Below, piece after piece: positions 1-7,246 of a stretch of DNA of 49,394 bases. Position numbers and translations under genes: made by a program. Origin of the DNA: DATNBU01 sp964476185 (GTDB lineage Bacteria; Desulfobacterota; Binatia; UBA1149; CAITLU01). The stretch lies in assembly GCA_964476185.1 (NCBI GenBank), contig CAYYZO010000020.1, forward strand, positions 1-49,394, read 5' to 3'. Each line of letters begins with the position of its first letter. The stretch's first letter is position 1. The notes under the pieces were generated by a model. The model did no database searches, was not told the origin of the DNA, and saw only the letters and a program-made list of their open reading frames with translations.

Positions 1-375
1 CTGCGCTGCGCCGACCCGATCCCGTACGACATGGAGTACACGCGCGACCTCGGCTACTGCGCGGCCAAGTTCCTGCTCGAGGGCGGCAACGCCGCGATGG
101 TCTCGATGCAGGGCGGCAACTTCGTGGCGGTGCCGTTCGCGTCGATGCTGGACGCGAAGACGGGCAGGGCCCGGGTGCGGCTCGTCGACGTCACGTCGAC
201 GCGCTACGCGATCGCTCGGCGCTACATGATCCGGCTCCGGCACGACGACTTCACGAGCGACCAGGACCTCGCGTCGATCGCGGACGCGGCCGGGATGTCG
301 ACCCCGGCGTTCCGCGAGCAGTTCGGCTATCTGGTGGAGCACGAGTCCGAACCCCTGCACCTGGTGAAGGCCTGA
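1..375 (+). CDS. 6-phosphofructokinase family protein, C-terminal part (5' end outside window)
   Basis: The frame is open at the left edge and encodes the last 124 residues before the stop at 375. The motifs RCADPIPYDMEYTRDLGY, LLEGG, MVSMQGG and NFVAVPF, followed by a 'Y..AR.YM.RL...DF' tail, resemble the C-terminal domain of the phosphofructokinase superfamily, which phosphorylates fructose 6-phosphate in glycolysis. The catalytic GGDG/GGDD motif that separates ATP-dependent from pyrophosphate-dependent enzymes lies upstream of the window, so the phosphoryl donor cannot be decided. Only 35 bases separate the stop from the efflux adaptor, so readthrough is possible, but no functional link is implied. 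The family call is fairly sure; the subtype is not. Confidence 0.75.
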   Translation: MRCADPIPYDMEYTRDLGYCAAKFLLEGGNAAMVSMQGGNFVAVPFASMLDAKTGRARVRLVDVTSTRYAIARRYMIRLRHDDFTSDQDLASIADAAGMSTPAFREQFGYLVEHESEPLHLVKA

Positions 376-410
376 CCGCGCCCGCGGTGCGCCGCCCTCC
401 AGGAGATCGA

Positions 411-1595
411 ATGCGACGCACCGGCCTCGCCGTTTCCGTTCTTCTTCCCGTTGCTCTCTCCGGTGCGCTTTCGGCCGGTTGCGGCGGCGGCGAACCCAAG
501 GCCGGGCCGCCCGCGCGGCCTCCCGTCCTCGTGCGCGTGGCCGCCGCCGGCAGGATGGACGTCCCGTTCGTCGCGCGGGCGCCGGGACTCGTGCTCGCGA
601 GCGAGACGGTCGGGGTGCACGCCCGCATCGACTCGCAGGTGATGGAGGTGCACTTCCGGGAGGGCGACCGCGTCGAGGCCGGCGAGCTGCTGTTCACGCT
701 GGACGATCGCGCCGTCTCGGCCGACCTACGCCGCCAGGAAGCGACGCTCGCGACCGGCGTCGCGGAGCTCAACAACGCGCGCCGGCAGTTCGAGCGCGCG
801 CGCAAGCTCGCGGCCGGCGGCTTCGAGTCCACCGCCGAGCTCGACAAGGCGCGCGCGGACTTCGAGGCGGCCGAGGCCCGCACGGTCGCCACGCGAGCCG
901 AGATCGAGCGGCTCCAGGTGCTGCTCGGCTACACGAAGATCCGGGCGGCGATCGACGGCCGCGCCGGCGCGATCTCGGCGACGGTCGGCAACACCGTGAA
1001 AGCGAACGACGCCGGCGCGCCGCTGGTCGTGATCAACCGCGTCTCGCCGATCCTCGTGCAGTTCGGCTTGCCGCAGCAGCTGCTCGCGCCGCTGCGGGAG
1101 CAGATGGCCGGGGGCGAAGTCGAGGCGCGCGTGATCCGCGACGGCGTCGAGCTTCCCGAGCACGGCCGCGTCGTCTTCATCGACAACGCCATCGAACGCG
1201 CGACCGGCTCCTTCGAGGGGCGGGCGCGATTCGGGAACGAGAGCGAAGCGCTGTGGCCCGGCATGATCGTCGAGGTCGTGCTGCCGCTCGGCCTGGACCG
1301 CGACGTGATCGCGGTTCCCGAGATCGCGGTGCAGCACGCCTCGACGGGGGATTTCGTCTTCGTGATCGCCGAGGGCGTCGCCCGCCGCCGTCCGGTCGTC
1401 GTGCGGCGCTACGGCGAGGGCCTCGCGGTGATCGCCGAGGGGCTGTCGGAGGTCGAGCAGGTCGCCACCGACGGGATGCTGTCGCTGTCGGAGGGCACGC
1501 CGGTCGAGATTGCCGGCGCGAAGGCCGCGGCCGTTGCGCCGGGCGGCTCGAAACCGCCACCCGGCGCACCCGCGAAGGAGCCCCCGTCGAAATGA
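411..1595 (+). CDS. RND efflux periplasmic adaptor (membrane fusion) lipoprotein
   Basis: This 394-residue protein should link an inner-membrane RND pump to an outer-membrane channel. The ATG at 411 is chosen because AGGAG at 401-405 sits six bases upstream; an in-frame GTG at 387 lacks this. The N-terminus (MRRTG, hydrophobic run, LSAGC) is a lipoprotein signal with probable lipidated Cys24, the usual anchoring of AcrA/MexA-type adaptors. Next come a split lipoyl/barrel-sandwich segment, an Ala/Glu/Arg-rich helical hairpin at about residues 110-180, a beta-barrel segment and a membrane-proximal tail ending in a Pro/Lys-rich stretch. Its stop overlaps the pump start (ATGA), so the two are co-translated. 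No TolC-like partner is in the window. Substrates cannot be inferred. Confidence 0.9.
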   Translation: MRRTGLAVSVLLPVALSGALSAGCGGGEPKAGPPARPPVLVRVAAAGRMDVPFVARAPGLVLASETVGVHARIDSQVMEVHFREGDRVEAGELLFTLDDRAVSADLRRQEATLATGVAELNNARRQFERARKLAAGGFESTAELDKARADFEAAEARTVATRAEIERLQVLLGYTKIRAAIDGRAGAISATVGNTVKANDAGAPLVVINRVSPILVQFGLPQQLLAPLREQMAGGEVEARVIRDGVELPEHGRVVFIDNAIERATGSFEGRARFGNESEALWPGMIVEVVLPLGLDRDVIAVPEIAVQHASTGDFVFVIAEGVARRRPVVVRRYGEGLAVIAEGLSEVEQVATDGMLSLSEGTPVEIAGAKAAAVAPGGSKPPPGAPAKEPPSK

Positions 1596-4500
1596 CGCTG
1601 TCGGATTTCTGCATCCGGCGCCCGGTCTTCACGATCCTGTTGATGGCGGCGCTGCTCGTGGGCGGCGTCGCCGGTTACCGCACGCTCGCTGTGAGCGCGC
1701 TGCCGAGAGTCGACTTCCCGACGATCTCGGTGACGGCGCAGCTTCCGGGCGCGAGTCCCGAGACGATGGCGTCGGCCGTGGCGACGCCGCTCGAGCGTCA
1801 GTTCTCGACGATCGCCGGCATCGAGTCGATGACCTCGACGAGCTTCCTCGGGCGCAGCGAGGTCACGATCCAGTTCGACCTCGACCGCGACCTCGACGGG
1901 GCCGCGCTCGACGTGCAGGCGGCGATCTCGGCGACGCTGCGACGGCTGCCGCCGCAGATGACGACGCCGCCGTCGTTCCAGAAGGTGAACCCGGCCGACC
2001 AGCCGGTGCTGTTCGTCGCCCTGTCGTCGGACACGCTGCCGCTCTCGCAGGTCAACGAGGTCGCCGACACGATGCTCGCGCAGCGCATCTCGACGCTGTC
2101 CGGCGTCGCGCAGGTGCTGATCTTCGGCAGCCAGAAGTACGCGGTGCGCATCCGGGCCGATGCGAACCGGCTGCTGTCGATGGGGATCGGCTACGACGAC
2201 CTGAGGCAGGCGGTCGCGGCGGCGGCCTCGAACGCCCCGGTCGGAGTGATCAGCGGCGAGAAACAGCTGTTCAACATCGACATCGCGGGTTCGCCGAAGG
2301 ACGCGGCGACCTTCCGCGACGTGATCGTCGCGTGGCGAGCCGGCGCTCCGCTCCGGCTCGGCGACATCGCGACGGTCGAGGACTCGGTCGAGGACGACCG
2401 GTCGGTCGGCCGCTTCGACGGCCTTCCCGCGATCGTGATCGCGATCCAGCGCCAGCCGACCGCGAACACGATCGAGGTCGTCCGTTCCGTCCGGGACCTG
2501 CTCGCCCGCGTGCGCGACGACGTGCCGGCCGGCATCCGGATGACGCAGATGCTCGACCGCTCCGTGTCGATCGAGCACGCGGTCGAGGACGTCGAGTTCA
2601 CGCTCGTGCTGACGATCATTCTCGTCGTCGCCGTGATCTGGGCCTTCCTGCGAGACCTGCGCGCGACGTTCATCGCGGCCACGGCGGTGCCGCTCTGCAT
2701 CGTCGGCACCTGGGCCGGCATGGCGCTGCTCGACTTCAGCGTCAACAACGTCTCGCTGCTGGCGCTGACCCTGTGCGTCGGGTTCGTCGTCGACGACGCG
2801 ATCGTGATGCTCGAGAACTGCGTGCGCCACATGGAGGACGGGCTGTCGGCGATGGAGGCGGCGCTGCGCGGCGCCCGCGAGATCCAGTTCACGATCCTGT
2901 CGATCACGTTCTCGCTCGTCGCCGTGTTCATCCCGATCCTGTTCATGGGTGGCGTGGTCGGGCGCATCTTCCACGAGTTCGCCGTCACGATCAGCCTGGC
3001 GATCCTGATCTCGGCGTTCGTGGCGCTGACGCTGACCCCGATGCTGTGCAGCCGCCTGCTCCGGTCGGCGCCGGAGGACGCCGACCACGGCCACGCCGCG
3101 GCCACGGTCGGCAGCTTCCAGGCGCTGACCCGCGGCTACGCCCGAACGCTCGACTGGACGCTCGCGCACCGGCCGCTGATGCTCGCGATGACCATCGGCA
3201 CGCTGGTGGCCAGCGTCTGGGGGTACGTCGCCGCGCCGAAGGGGTTCTTCCCGCTCGAGGACATCGGCTTCGTGTTCGGCCAGGCCGAGGCGGCGCAGGA
3301 CATCTCGTTCGACGCGATGGTGGCCAAGGCCCAGCGCGTCAGCGACATCGTCCGCGCGGACCCGGCCGTGGACAGCATGTTCTTCGGCGTCGGCGGCGGT
3401 CGCGGCGCGAGCAACGCCGCGCGCATGTTCATCAGCCTGAAGCCGGGCGACGAGCGTGACTCGATCTTCCAGGTGATCGGCCGCCTGCGCGGCGCGATCC
3501 GCGAAGTGGAGGGGATCAACGTCTTCTTCCAGCCCGTGCAGAACCTGTCGGTCGGCACGCGGCTGGCGAAGAGCCTGTACCAGTACACGCTGCAGTCGAC
3601 GGACTTCGGGTTGCTCGCCGAGTGGTCGGAGAAGCTCCGGGAAGCGATGGTCGTCGACCCGCGCTTCCGGGATGTCACGAGCGACCTGCAGTTGCGCAGC
3701 CTGAAAGCCAGGGTGGAGATCGATCGGGCGAAGGCCGCCTCGCTCGGGATCACCGACGACGACGTGCGACGCGCGCTGTACTCGGCCTGGGGCGACGCGC
3801 AGATCGCGACGCTGTACACGCCGGCGAACCAGTACGCGGTGATCCTCGAGCGCGACGCCGGCCGCGAGCCGACCCCGGAGGATCTCTACAACACGCCGGT
3901 CCAGGGGGCGGGGCCGACCTCGGTCTCGCTGTCGTCGATCGCGACGATCACGCGCGGGGTGGGGCCGCTGTCGGTGAACCACCAGGGCCAGCTTCCCTCG
4001 GTCACGCTGTCGTTCGACCTCGGGGCGGGCAAGGCGCTCAGCGACGCGGTCACCGGCATCGCCGAGTTGTCGCGCGGGATCGGCATGCCGTCGGGGATCA
4101 ACGCGGGGTTCGCGGGCTCGGCGCAGGTGTTCGAGGATTCGGCCAGGGGGCAGGGCGCGCTCGTGCTGCTCGCCGTCATCGTGATCTACATCATCCTCGG
4201 CATGCTCTACGAGAGTTTCGTTCACCCGGTCACGATCCTGTCCGGCCTGCCGTCGGCCGGCATCGGCGCGCTGCTGGCGCTGTGGCTGTGGGAGATGGAC
4301 CTCAGCGTGATCGCCTTCGTCGGCGTGATCCTGCTGATCGGTATCGTCAAGAAGAACGCCATCATGATGGTCGACTTCGCGGTCGCCGCGCGCGAGGACG
4401 GCGACGATGCGCTGACGGCGATCCGGCAGGCCTGCCTGCTTCGCTTCCGCCCGATCATGATGACGACGATGGCCGCGTTCTTCGGCACGCTGCCGATCGC

Positions 4501-4666
4501 GATGGGCATCGGAGCCGGGGCCGAGCTGCGCCAGCCGCTCGGCATCGCGGTCGTCGGCGGGCTCGTCGTCTCGCAGTTCCTGACGCTCTACATCACGCCC
4601 GTCGTCTACCTGTACCTCGAGTCGCTGTCCGCGCTGCGCCGGCGCTGGTGGGCCGCCCGCGCCTGA
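1592..4666 (+). CDS. RND-family multidrug/solute efflux pump, inner-membrane subunit
   Basis: This 1024-residue pump is the normal length for an HAE1/AcrB-like proton antiporter. The start overlaps the adaptor stop by four bases. The N-terminus (SDFCIRRPVFTILLM) is the typical first helix, followed by the periplasmic porter domain, a block of helices, the second porter repeat from about residue 540 and the C-terminal helices. The proton-relay residues are present: the Asp pair D401/D402 in GFVVDDAIVMLEN and a Lys (K920/K921) in GIVKKNAIMMVDFA. These match AcrB Asp407/408 and Lys940. It works with the upstream lipoprotein adaptor; the outer-membrane component must be encoded elsewhere. The small gene 17 bases downstream may be in the same transcript. 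Family assignment is very secure; the drug or solute spectrum is unknown. Confidence 0.95.
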   Translation: MTLSDFCIRRPVFTILLMAALLVGGVAGYRTLAVSALPRVDFPTISVTAQLPGASPETMASAVATPLERQFSTIAGIESMTSTSFLGRSEVTIQFDLDRDLDGAALDVQAAISATLRRLPPQMTTPPSFQKVNPADQPVLFVALSSDTLPLSQVNEVADTMLAQRISTLSGVAQVLIFGSQKYAVRIRADANRLLSMGIGYDDLRQAVAAAASNAPVGVISGEKQLFNIDIAGSPKDAATFRDVIVAWRAGAPLRLGDIATVEDSVEDDRSVGRFDGLPAIVIAIQRQPTANTIEVVRSVRDLLARVRDDVPAGIRMTQMLDRSVSIEHAVEDVEFTLVLTIILVVAVIWAFLRDLRATFIAATAVPLCIVGTWAGMALLDFSVNNVSLLALTLCVGFVVDDAIVMLENCVRHMEDGLSAMEAALRGAREIQFTILSITFSLVAVFIPILFMGGVVGRIFHEFAVTISLAILISAFVALTLTPMLCSRLLRSAPEDADHGHAAATVGSFQALTRGYARTLDWTLAHRPLMLAMTIGTLVASVWGYVAAPKGFFPLEDIGFVFGQAEAAQDISFDAMVAKAQRVSDIVRADPAVDSMFFGVGGGRGASNAARMFISLKPGDERDSIFQVIGRLRGAIREVEGINVFFQPVQNLSVGTRLAKSLYQYTLQSTDFGLLAEWSEKLREAMVVDPRFRDVTSDLQLRSLKARVEIDRAKAASLGITDDDVRRALYSAWGDAQIATLYTPANQYAVILERDAGREPTPEDLYNTPVQGAGPTSVSLSSIATITRGVGPLSVNHQGQLPSVTLSFDLGAGKALSDAVTGIAELSRGIGMPSGINAGFAGSAQVFEDSARGQGALVLLAVIVIYIILGMLYESFVHPVTILSGLPSAGIGALLALWLWEMDLSVIAFVGVILLIGIVKKNAIMMVDFAVAAREDGDDALTAIRQACLLRFRPIMMTTMAAFFGTLPIAMGIGAGAELRQPLGIAVVGGLVVSQFLTLYITPVVYLYLESLSALRRRWWAARA

Positions 4667-4683
4667 AGCGGCACCCGCGCGCG

Positions 4684-5109
4684 ATGAAGTCCGCCACCGA
4701 GCGAACCGCCGAGGCGTTCTGCGCCCTCACGCTGACGAAACCCGAATGGACGCACTGGGCGCACCTTCGCGTCGGCTTGTGGCACGTGCTGTACCACACG
4801 CAAGACGCGGCGCTGGAGCTGCTGCGCGAGCGCATCCGCGCGCTGAACGAGCGCCACGGCGTCGCGAACACGCCAACCGGCGGCTATCACGAGACGATCA
4901 CGCGGTTCTACGTGCGGTACATCGGCGTGTTCGTGGAAGCCGCCGGGCGCGATCTTCCGATCGATGCGCTGGCGATGCAGCTCATCCTGAAGCACGGGGC
5001 CAAGGAGCTGCCGCTGCGCTACTGGACGAAGGAGCGTCTGATGTCCGCGGAAGCCAGGCTCGGGTGGATCGAGCCGGACCTGCGGCCGATCGGGCTCGCG
5101 ATCGACTGA
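4684..5109 (+). CDS. conserved hypothetical protein (HWAHL / GYHETIT motifs)
   Basis: This is a 141-residue soluble protein beginning 17 bases after the efflux pump stop, on the same strand. It has no signal peptide or membrane segment. Visible blocks are TKPEWTHWAHLRVG near the N-terminus, a central NTPTGGYHETITRFYVRYI block, and LRYWTKERLMSAEAR near the end. The His-rich blocks (WAHL, YHET) look like a compact helical fold with possible metal or phosphate ligands, and similar hypothetical proteins are scattered across bacteria, but I know no experimentally assigned role. ATG 4684 is the only sensible start; no strong ribosome site precedes it, so it may depend on coupling to the pump gene. 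It is a real gene; the function is unknown. Confidence 0.7.
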   Translation: MKSATERTAEAFCALTLTKPEWTHWAHLRVGLWHVLYHTQDAALELLRERIRALNERHGVANTPTGGYHETITRFYVRYIGVFVEAAGRDLPIDALAMQLILKHGAKELPLRYWTKERLMSAEARLGWIEPDLRPIGLAID

Positions 5110-5136
5110 CGGGTGGCGGGACTTCCTGTAGCCACA

Positions 5137-5615
5137 GTGTCGAAGAAGCTGGACAAGAAGTTGAAGAAGCTGAAAGCGATGGGCGGGATAGTCACCACCG
5201 TGCAGGACTTCCGCGGTTTCACGAACGAAGAGATGGCCGTCATCGAGGCGCGGCTTGCCCTCGCCAAGGCGATCCGGGATCAGCACGAGGAGGCGGGGCT
5301 CACTCAGGCCGCGCTCGCCAAGAGCCTCGGGTCGAGCCAGGCCCGCGTTGCCAGAATGGAGGGCGGCGACCCGCAGCTGCTCGCCATGGCGCTGATCCTG
5401 CTGTTCGCGCGGCCCGCGTTGCCAAGAGGGAGGGCGGCGACCCGCAGGCCAGCCTCGACTCGACGGTCCGTGCACTCGCAGCCTTAAGCGGGCGCGTGAA
5501 GCTCACGAGCGAGACGCAGGGCCGCGTGAAGGAGGCGCTGCAAACGGCGCGTGGTGAGTGGGTGCGAGCAGCGCGAGGGCAGAGGCGAAGGGACAGGTGG
5601 GTGTATCGTCGATAA
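5137..5615 (+). pseudogene. XRE-family antitoxin-like gene disrupted by a 71-bp duplication and frameshift
   Basis: The first frame (GTG 5137, MSKKLDKKLKKL; an alternative GTG lies at 5113) encodes a HigA/XRE-type protein with a helix-turn-helix around LTQAALAKSLGSSQARVARMEGGD. After GGDPQ the reading changes to unrelated sequence and stops at 5487. The expected continuation (ASLDSTVRALAAL, typical of this family after 'MEGGDPS') appears in another frame after a second copy of the same 36-bp segment, and runs to the TAA at 5615. The copies at 5341-5376 and 5412-5447 start 71 bp apart, and 71 is not divisible by three. Removing one unit restores a family-like protein. No HigB/RelE-like toxin lies next to it. 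It is either a decayed antitoxin or an assembly error. Confidence 0.7.
5341..5447 (+). repeat. imperfect tandem duplication inside the XRE-like gene
   Basis: Two 36-bp copies, 5341-5376 and 5412-5447, both run from GCCCGCGTTGCC to GGCGGCGACCCGCAG. They differ only at a few bases in the middle, where AGAATGG in copy 1 corresponds to AAGAGGG in copy 2. The 35 bases between them (5377-5411) have no counterpart. The 71-bp offset causes the frame change described for the host gene. Confidence 0.85.
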
Positions 5616-5647
5616 GCGCTTCAAGCGGCGATCCCTTTCAATCCGCC
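5611..5647 (+). repeat. dispersed direct repeat, copy A
   Basis: A 37-bp sequence starting GATAAGCGCTTCAAGCGG recurs at 10018-10054 in the same orientation with three mismatches by eye. It contains the palindrome AAGCGCTT. The TAA stop of the disrupted XRE-like frame falls inside it. The two copies bracket a 4.4-kb segment holding a CMD-family gene, a TetR gene and a large secreted putative peptidase. No partner inverted arm is present, so I do not call it an integron attC site. Confidence 0.8.
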
Positions 5648-5958
5648 CCTATGGAAAGCTCCAGTATGTAAACCACGTTGTGCTCTGGGCACCCCGCAAT
5701 CTGCGGGACGCTCCTCGGTGCCGGCCAAGCCGGCTTCGAGGGTTCACGACGCTGGCCGAGAAGGACCCGGCCGCGACACTCGAGTTCGCGCGCGAACACT
5801 GTGTGGCGCTGCCCGGGACGGTGCTCGGCCAGCAGCTCCCGGCGAGGGTCTACGGGCTGGACGATCCGAAGCGGCGCTGAGGCCCGGGGCCGGTGCGGCA
5901 CACAGGCGGGACACGGCCCGAGGCCAGGCCAGGCGCAGACGACGAGGGAGGCACGTAG
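5648..5958. other. non-coding or decayed stretch with two small hairpins and a possible gene remnant
   Basis: This 311-base stretch has no convincing intact gene. It holds two perfect hairpins: CCCGCA/TGCGGG with a three-base loop (5693-5707) and GCCGGC/GCCGGC with a three-base loop (5720-5734). A plus-strand frame at about 5743-5880 reads FTTLAEKDPAATLEFA...DDPKRR, which looks more protein-like than its surroundings and could be the tail of a decayed gene. A loose resemblance to the end of DNA-alkylation-repair (AlkD-like) proteins crossed my mind but is not secure. Confidence 0.35.
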
Positions 5959-6315
5959 ATGAGCGACGACGAGAAGCGCAAGAGGGGACTCGAGAAGTTC
6001 GAGCAGCTCATGCGATTCCCGGCCCCGGATCTTCGGGCCGACGCCTTCGTCGACTGCACGATGGATCACCTGTTCGCCGAGGTCTGCCCCGACTCTGACC
6101 TGGCCGTGCGCGACCGACGCCTGGTGACGCTCACGGTCCCCGCGTGTCTCGGCAACGAGATGACGATGAAGCTGCACTTCGGCGCCGCGATGAGAAGCGG
6201 AGACCACTCCGACGACGAGCTCGACGCGGTCATCGTGCACCTTGCGCACTACGCGGGCTGGCCTACCGCGGCGGTTTTACCGGGCGTCGTGCGCCGGCTT
6301 CGCGCAGAGCGCTGA
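5959..6315 (+). CDS. carboxymuconolactone decarboxylase (CMD/AhpD-like) family protein
   Basis: This 118-residue cytoplasmic protein starts at ATG 5959 behind GGGAGG (about 5946-5951). The core RDRRLVTLTVPACLG, LHFGAAMRSG, DELDAVIVHLAHYAGWPTAA matches the small all-helical CMD family, which forms oligomers and includes gamma-carboxymuconolactone decarboxylase and alkylhydroperoxidase-like members. The CxxC redox pair of AhpD is absent: the single core Cys is in PACLG. A peroxidase role is therefore unlikely, and it is closer to the decarboxylase or uncharacterised branch. A TetR-type regulator starts nine bases downstream on the same strand, which suggests a two-gene operon with self-regulation. 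The substrate is unknown. Confidence 0.85.
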   Translation: MSDDEKRKRGLEKFEQLMRFPAPDLRADAFVDCTMDHLFAEVCPDSDLAVRDRRLVTLTVPACLGNEMTMKLHFGAAMRSGDHSDDELDAVIVHLAHYAGWPTAAVLPGVVRRLRAER

Positions 6316-6324
6316 CGAAGCGCG

Positions 6325-6975
6325 ATGACCAGAACCGCCGCCAGGCATCCCGTCAAGCTCGCGCTGTCGCCGCGCACACGAAAGCGCCGGCCGCACGCCG
6401 GGCGACGCGCAGAGACGCGCGCGAAGATCCTTGCCGCCGTCGTCGATTCGATCGCGGAACGCGGCTTCCAGGGAGCCACGGCCCAGGCGATTTCGGCCCG
6501 CGCTGGCGTGACGTGGGGGGCTGTACAGCATCAGTTCGGTGGCAAGGGCGGCATGCTTCTGGCCGTGCTCGATGATTCGTTGAACCGCTTCGCCGCGCGT
6601 CTCGCCGACATCGAGCCGGGCGCGACGCCGCTCGACGAGTGCGTATCCCAGTTCTTAGATCGCGCCTGGGAGCACTTCCGCAGCTGCCACTTCCGCTCGA
6701 CCTTCGAGATACTGCTCTCTTACCTCGGTCGCGAGGAGCACAGGGGCGCCGGCAACTGGAGAGGCCGGATGGCGGAGGCCGGGGACGGTGTCTGGACGCG
6801 CGTGTTCGTCGACGCCGCGCAGACGCTCGCCCGCAGTGCCGCGCTCCAGAACTTCACGATCTCGGCGCTCTCGGGACTCGCGCAGACAGCGATGCTGGCG
6901 GGGCCGTCCGCCGGAACACTGAGGGCCGAGCTGGAGCTGCTGAAAGGCACGATCGTGGGCGCGCTCCGTTCCTGA
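6325..6975 (+). CDS. TetR/AcrR family transcriptional regulator
   Basis: This 216-residue protein has an Arg-rich N-terminal tail (TRKRRPHAGRRAETR) and then the TetR DNA-binding domain: ILAAVVDSIAERGFQGATAQAISARAGVTWGAVQHQFGGKGGML. The helix-turn-helix lies at about residues 55-75. The rest is the variable helical ligand-binding domain. It starts nine bases after the CMD-family gene, so it is probably co-transcribed with it and may respond to the compound that enzyme handles. No clear palindromic operator was identified by eye. The ligand is unknown; the family call is secure. Confidence 0.9.
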   Translation: MTRTAARHPVKLALSPRTRKRRPHAGRRAETRAKILAAVVDSIAERGFQGATAQAISARAGVTWGAVQHQFGGKGGMLLAVLDDSLNRFAARLADIEPGATPLDECVSQFLDRAWEHFRSCHFRSTFEILLSYLGREEHRGAGNWRGRMAEAGDGVWTRVFVDAAQTLARSAALQNFTISALSGLAQTAMLAGPSAGTLRAELELLKGTIVGALRS

Positions 6976-7246
6976 GCGGCTCGAGCCCACGGGGATCCAA
7001 GGGGGATCCATCCGAGCGAAACCGGGACACCGATCGGAATTGACTGAACTCGCAATGGCGCGCTACCATATTCGTCAGGCCGTCTCGAAACCGAGAGGAA
7101 GTCGACGGCGGCCCGCTTCGAGACAGACCGTTCCGCGGGGTCTCCGGTTCTCGCGACGCCGACCTTAAACCTCCTGGCGCCAGTCCGACGGGCCAGAGAC
7201 GCAGTTCACGGGGCGCGTACATCCAGCGGCCCGGGGGAGCGAGGCG

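Noticed and set aside
1409..4225. 938-aa minus-strand open frame opposite the RND pump
   Set aside because: Arg/Asp/His-rich antisense shadow of a high-GC gene; the plus strand has a clear family match with catalytic residues.
5137..5615. Complete toxin-antitoxin pair
   Set aside because: No RelE/HigB-like frame on either side; the upstream gene 4684-5109 lacks toxin motifs and the antitoxin-like frame is broken.
5959..6315. AhpD alkylhydroperoxidase
   Set aside because: The CxxC pair required for AhpD peroxidase chemistry is missing.
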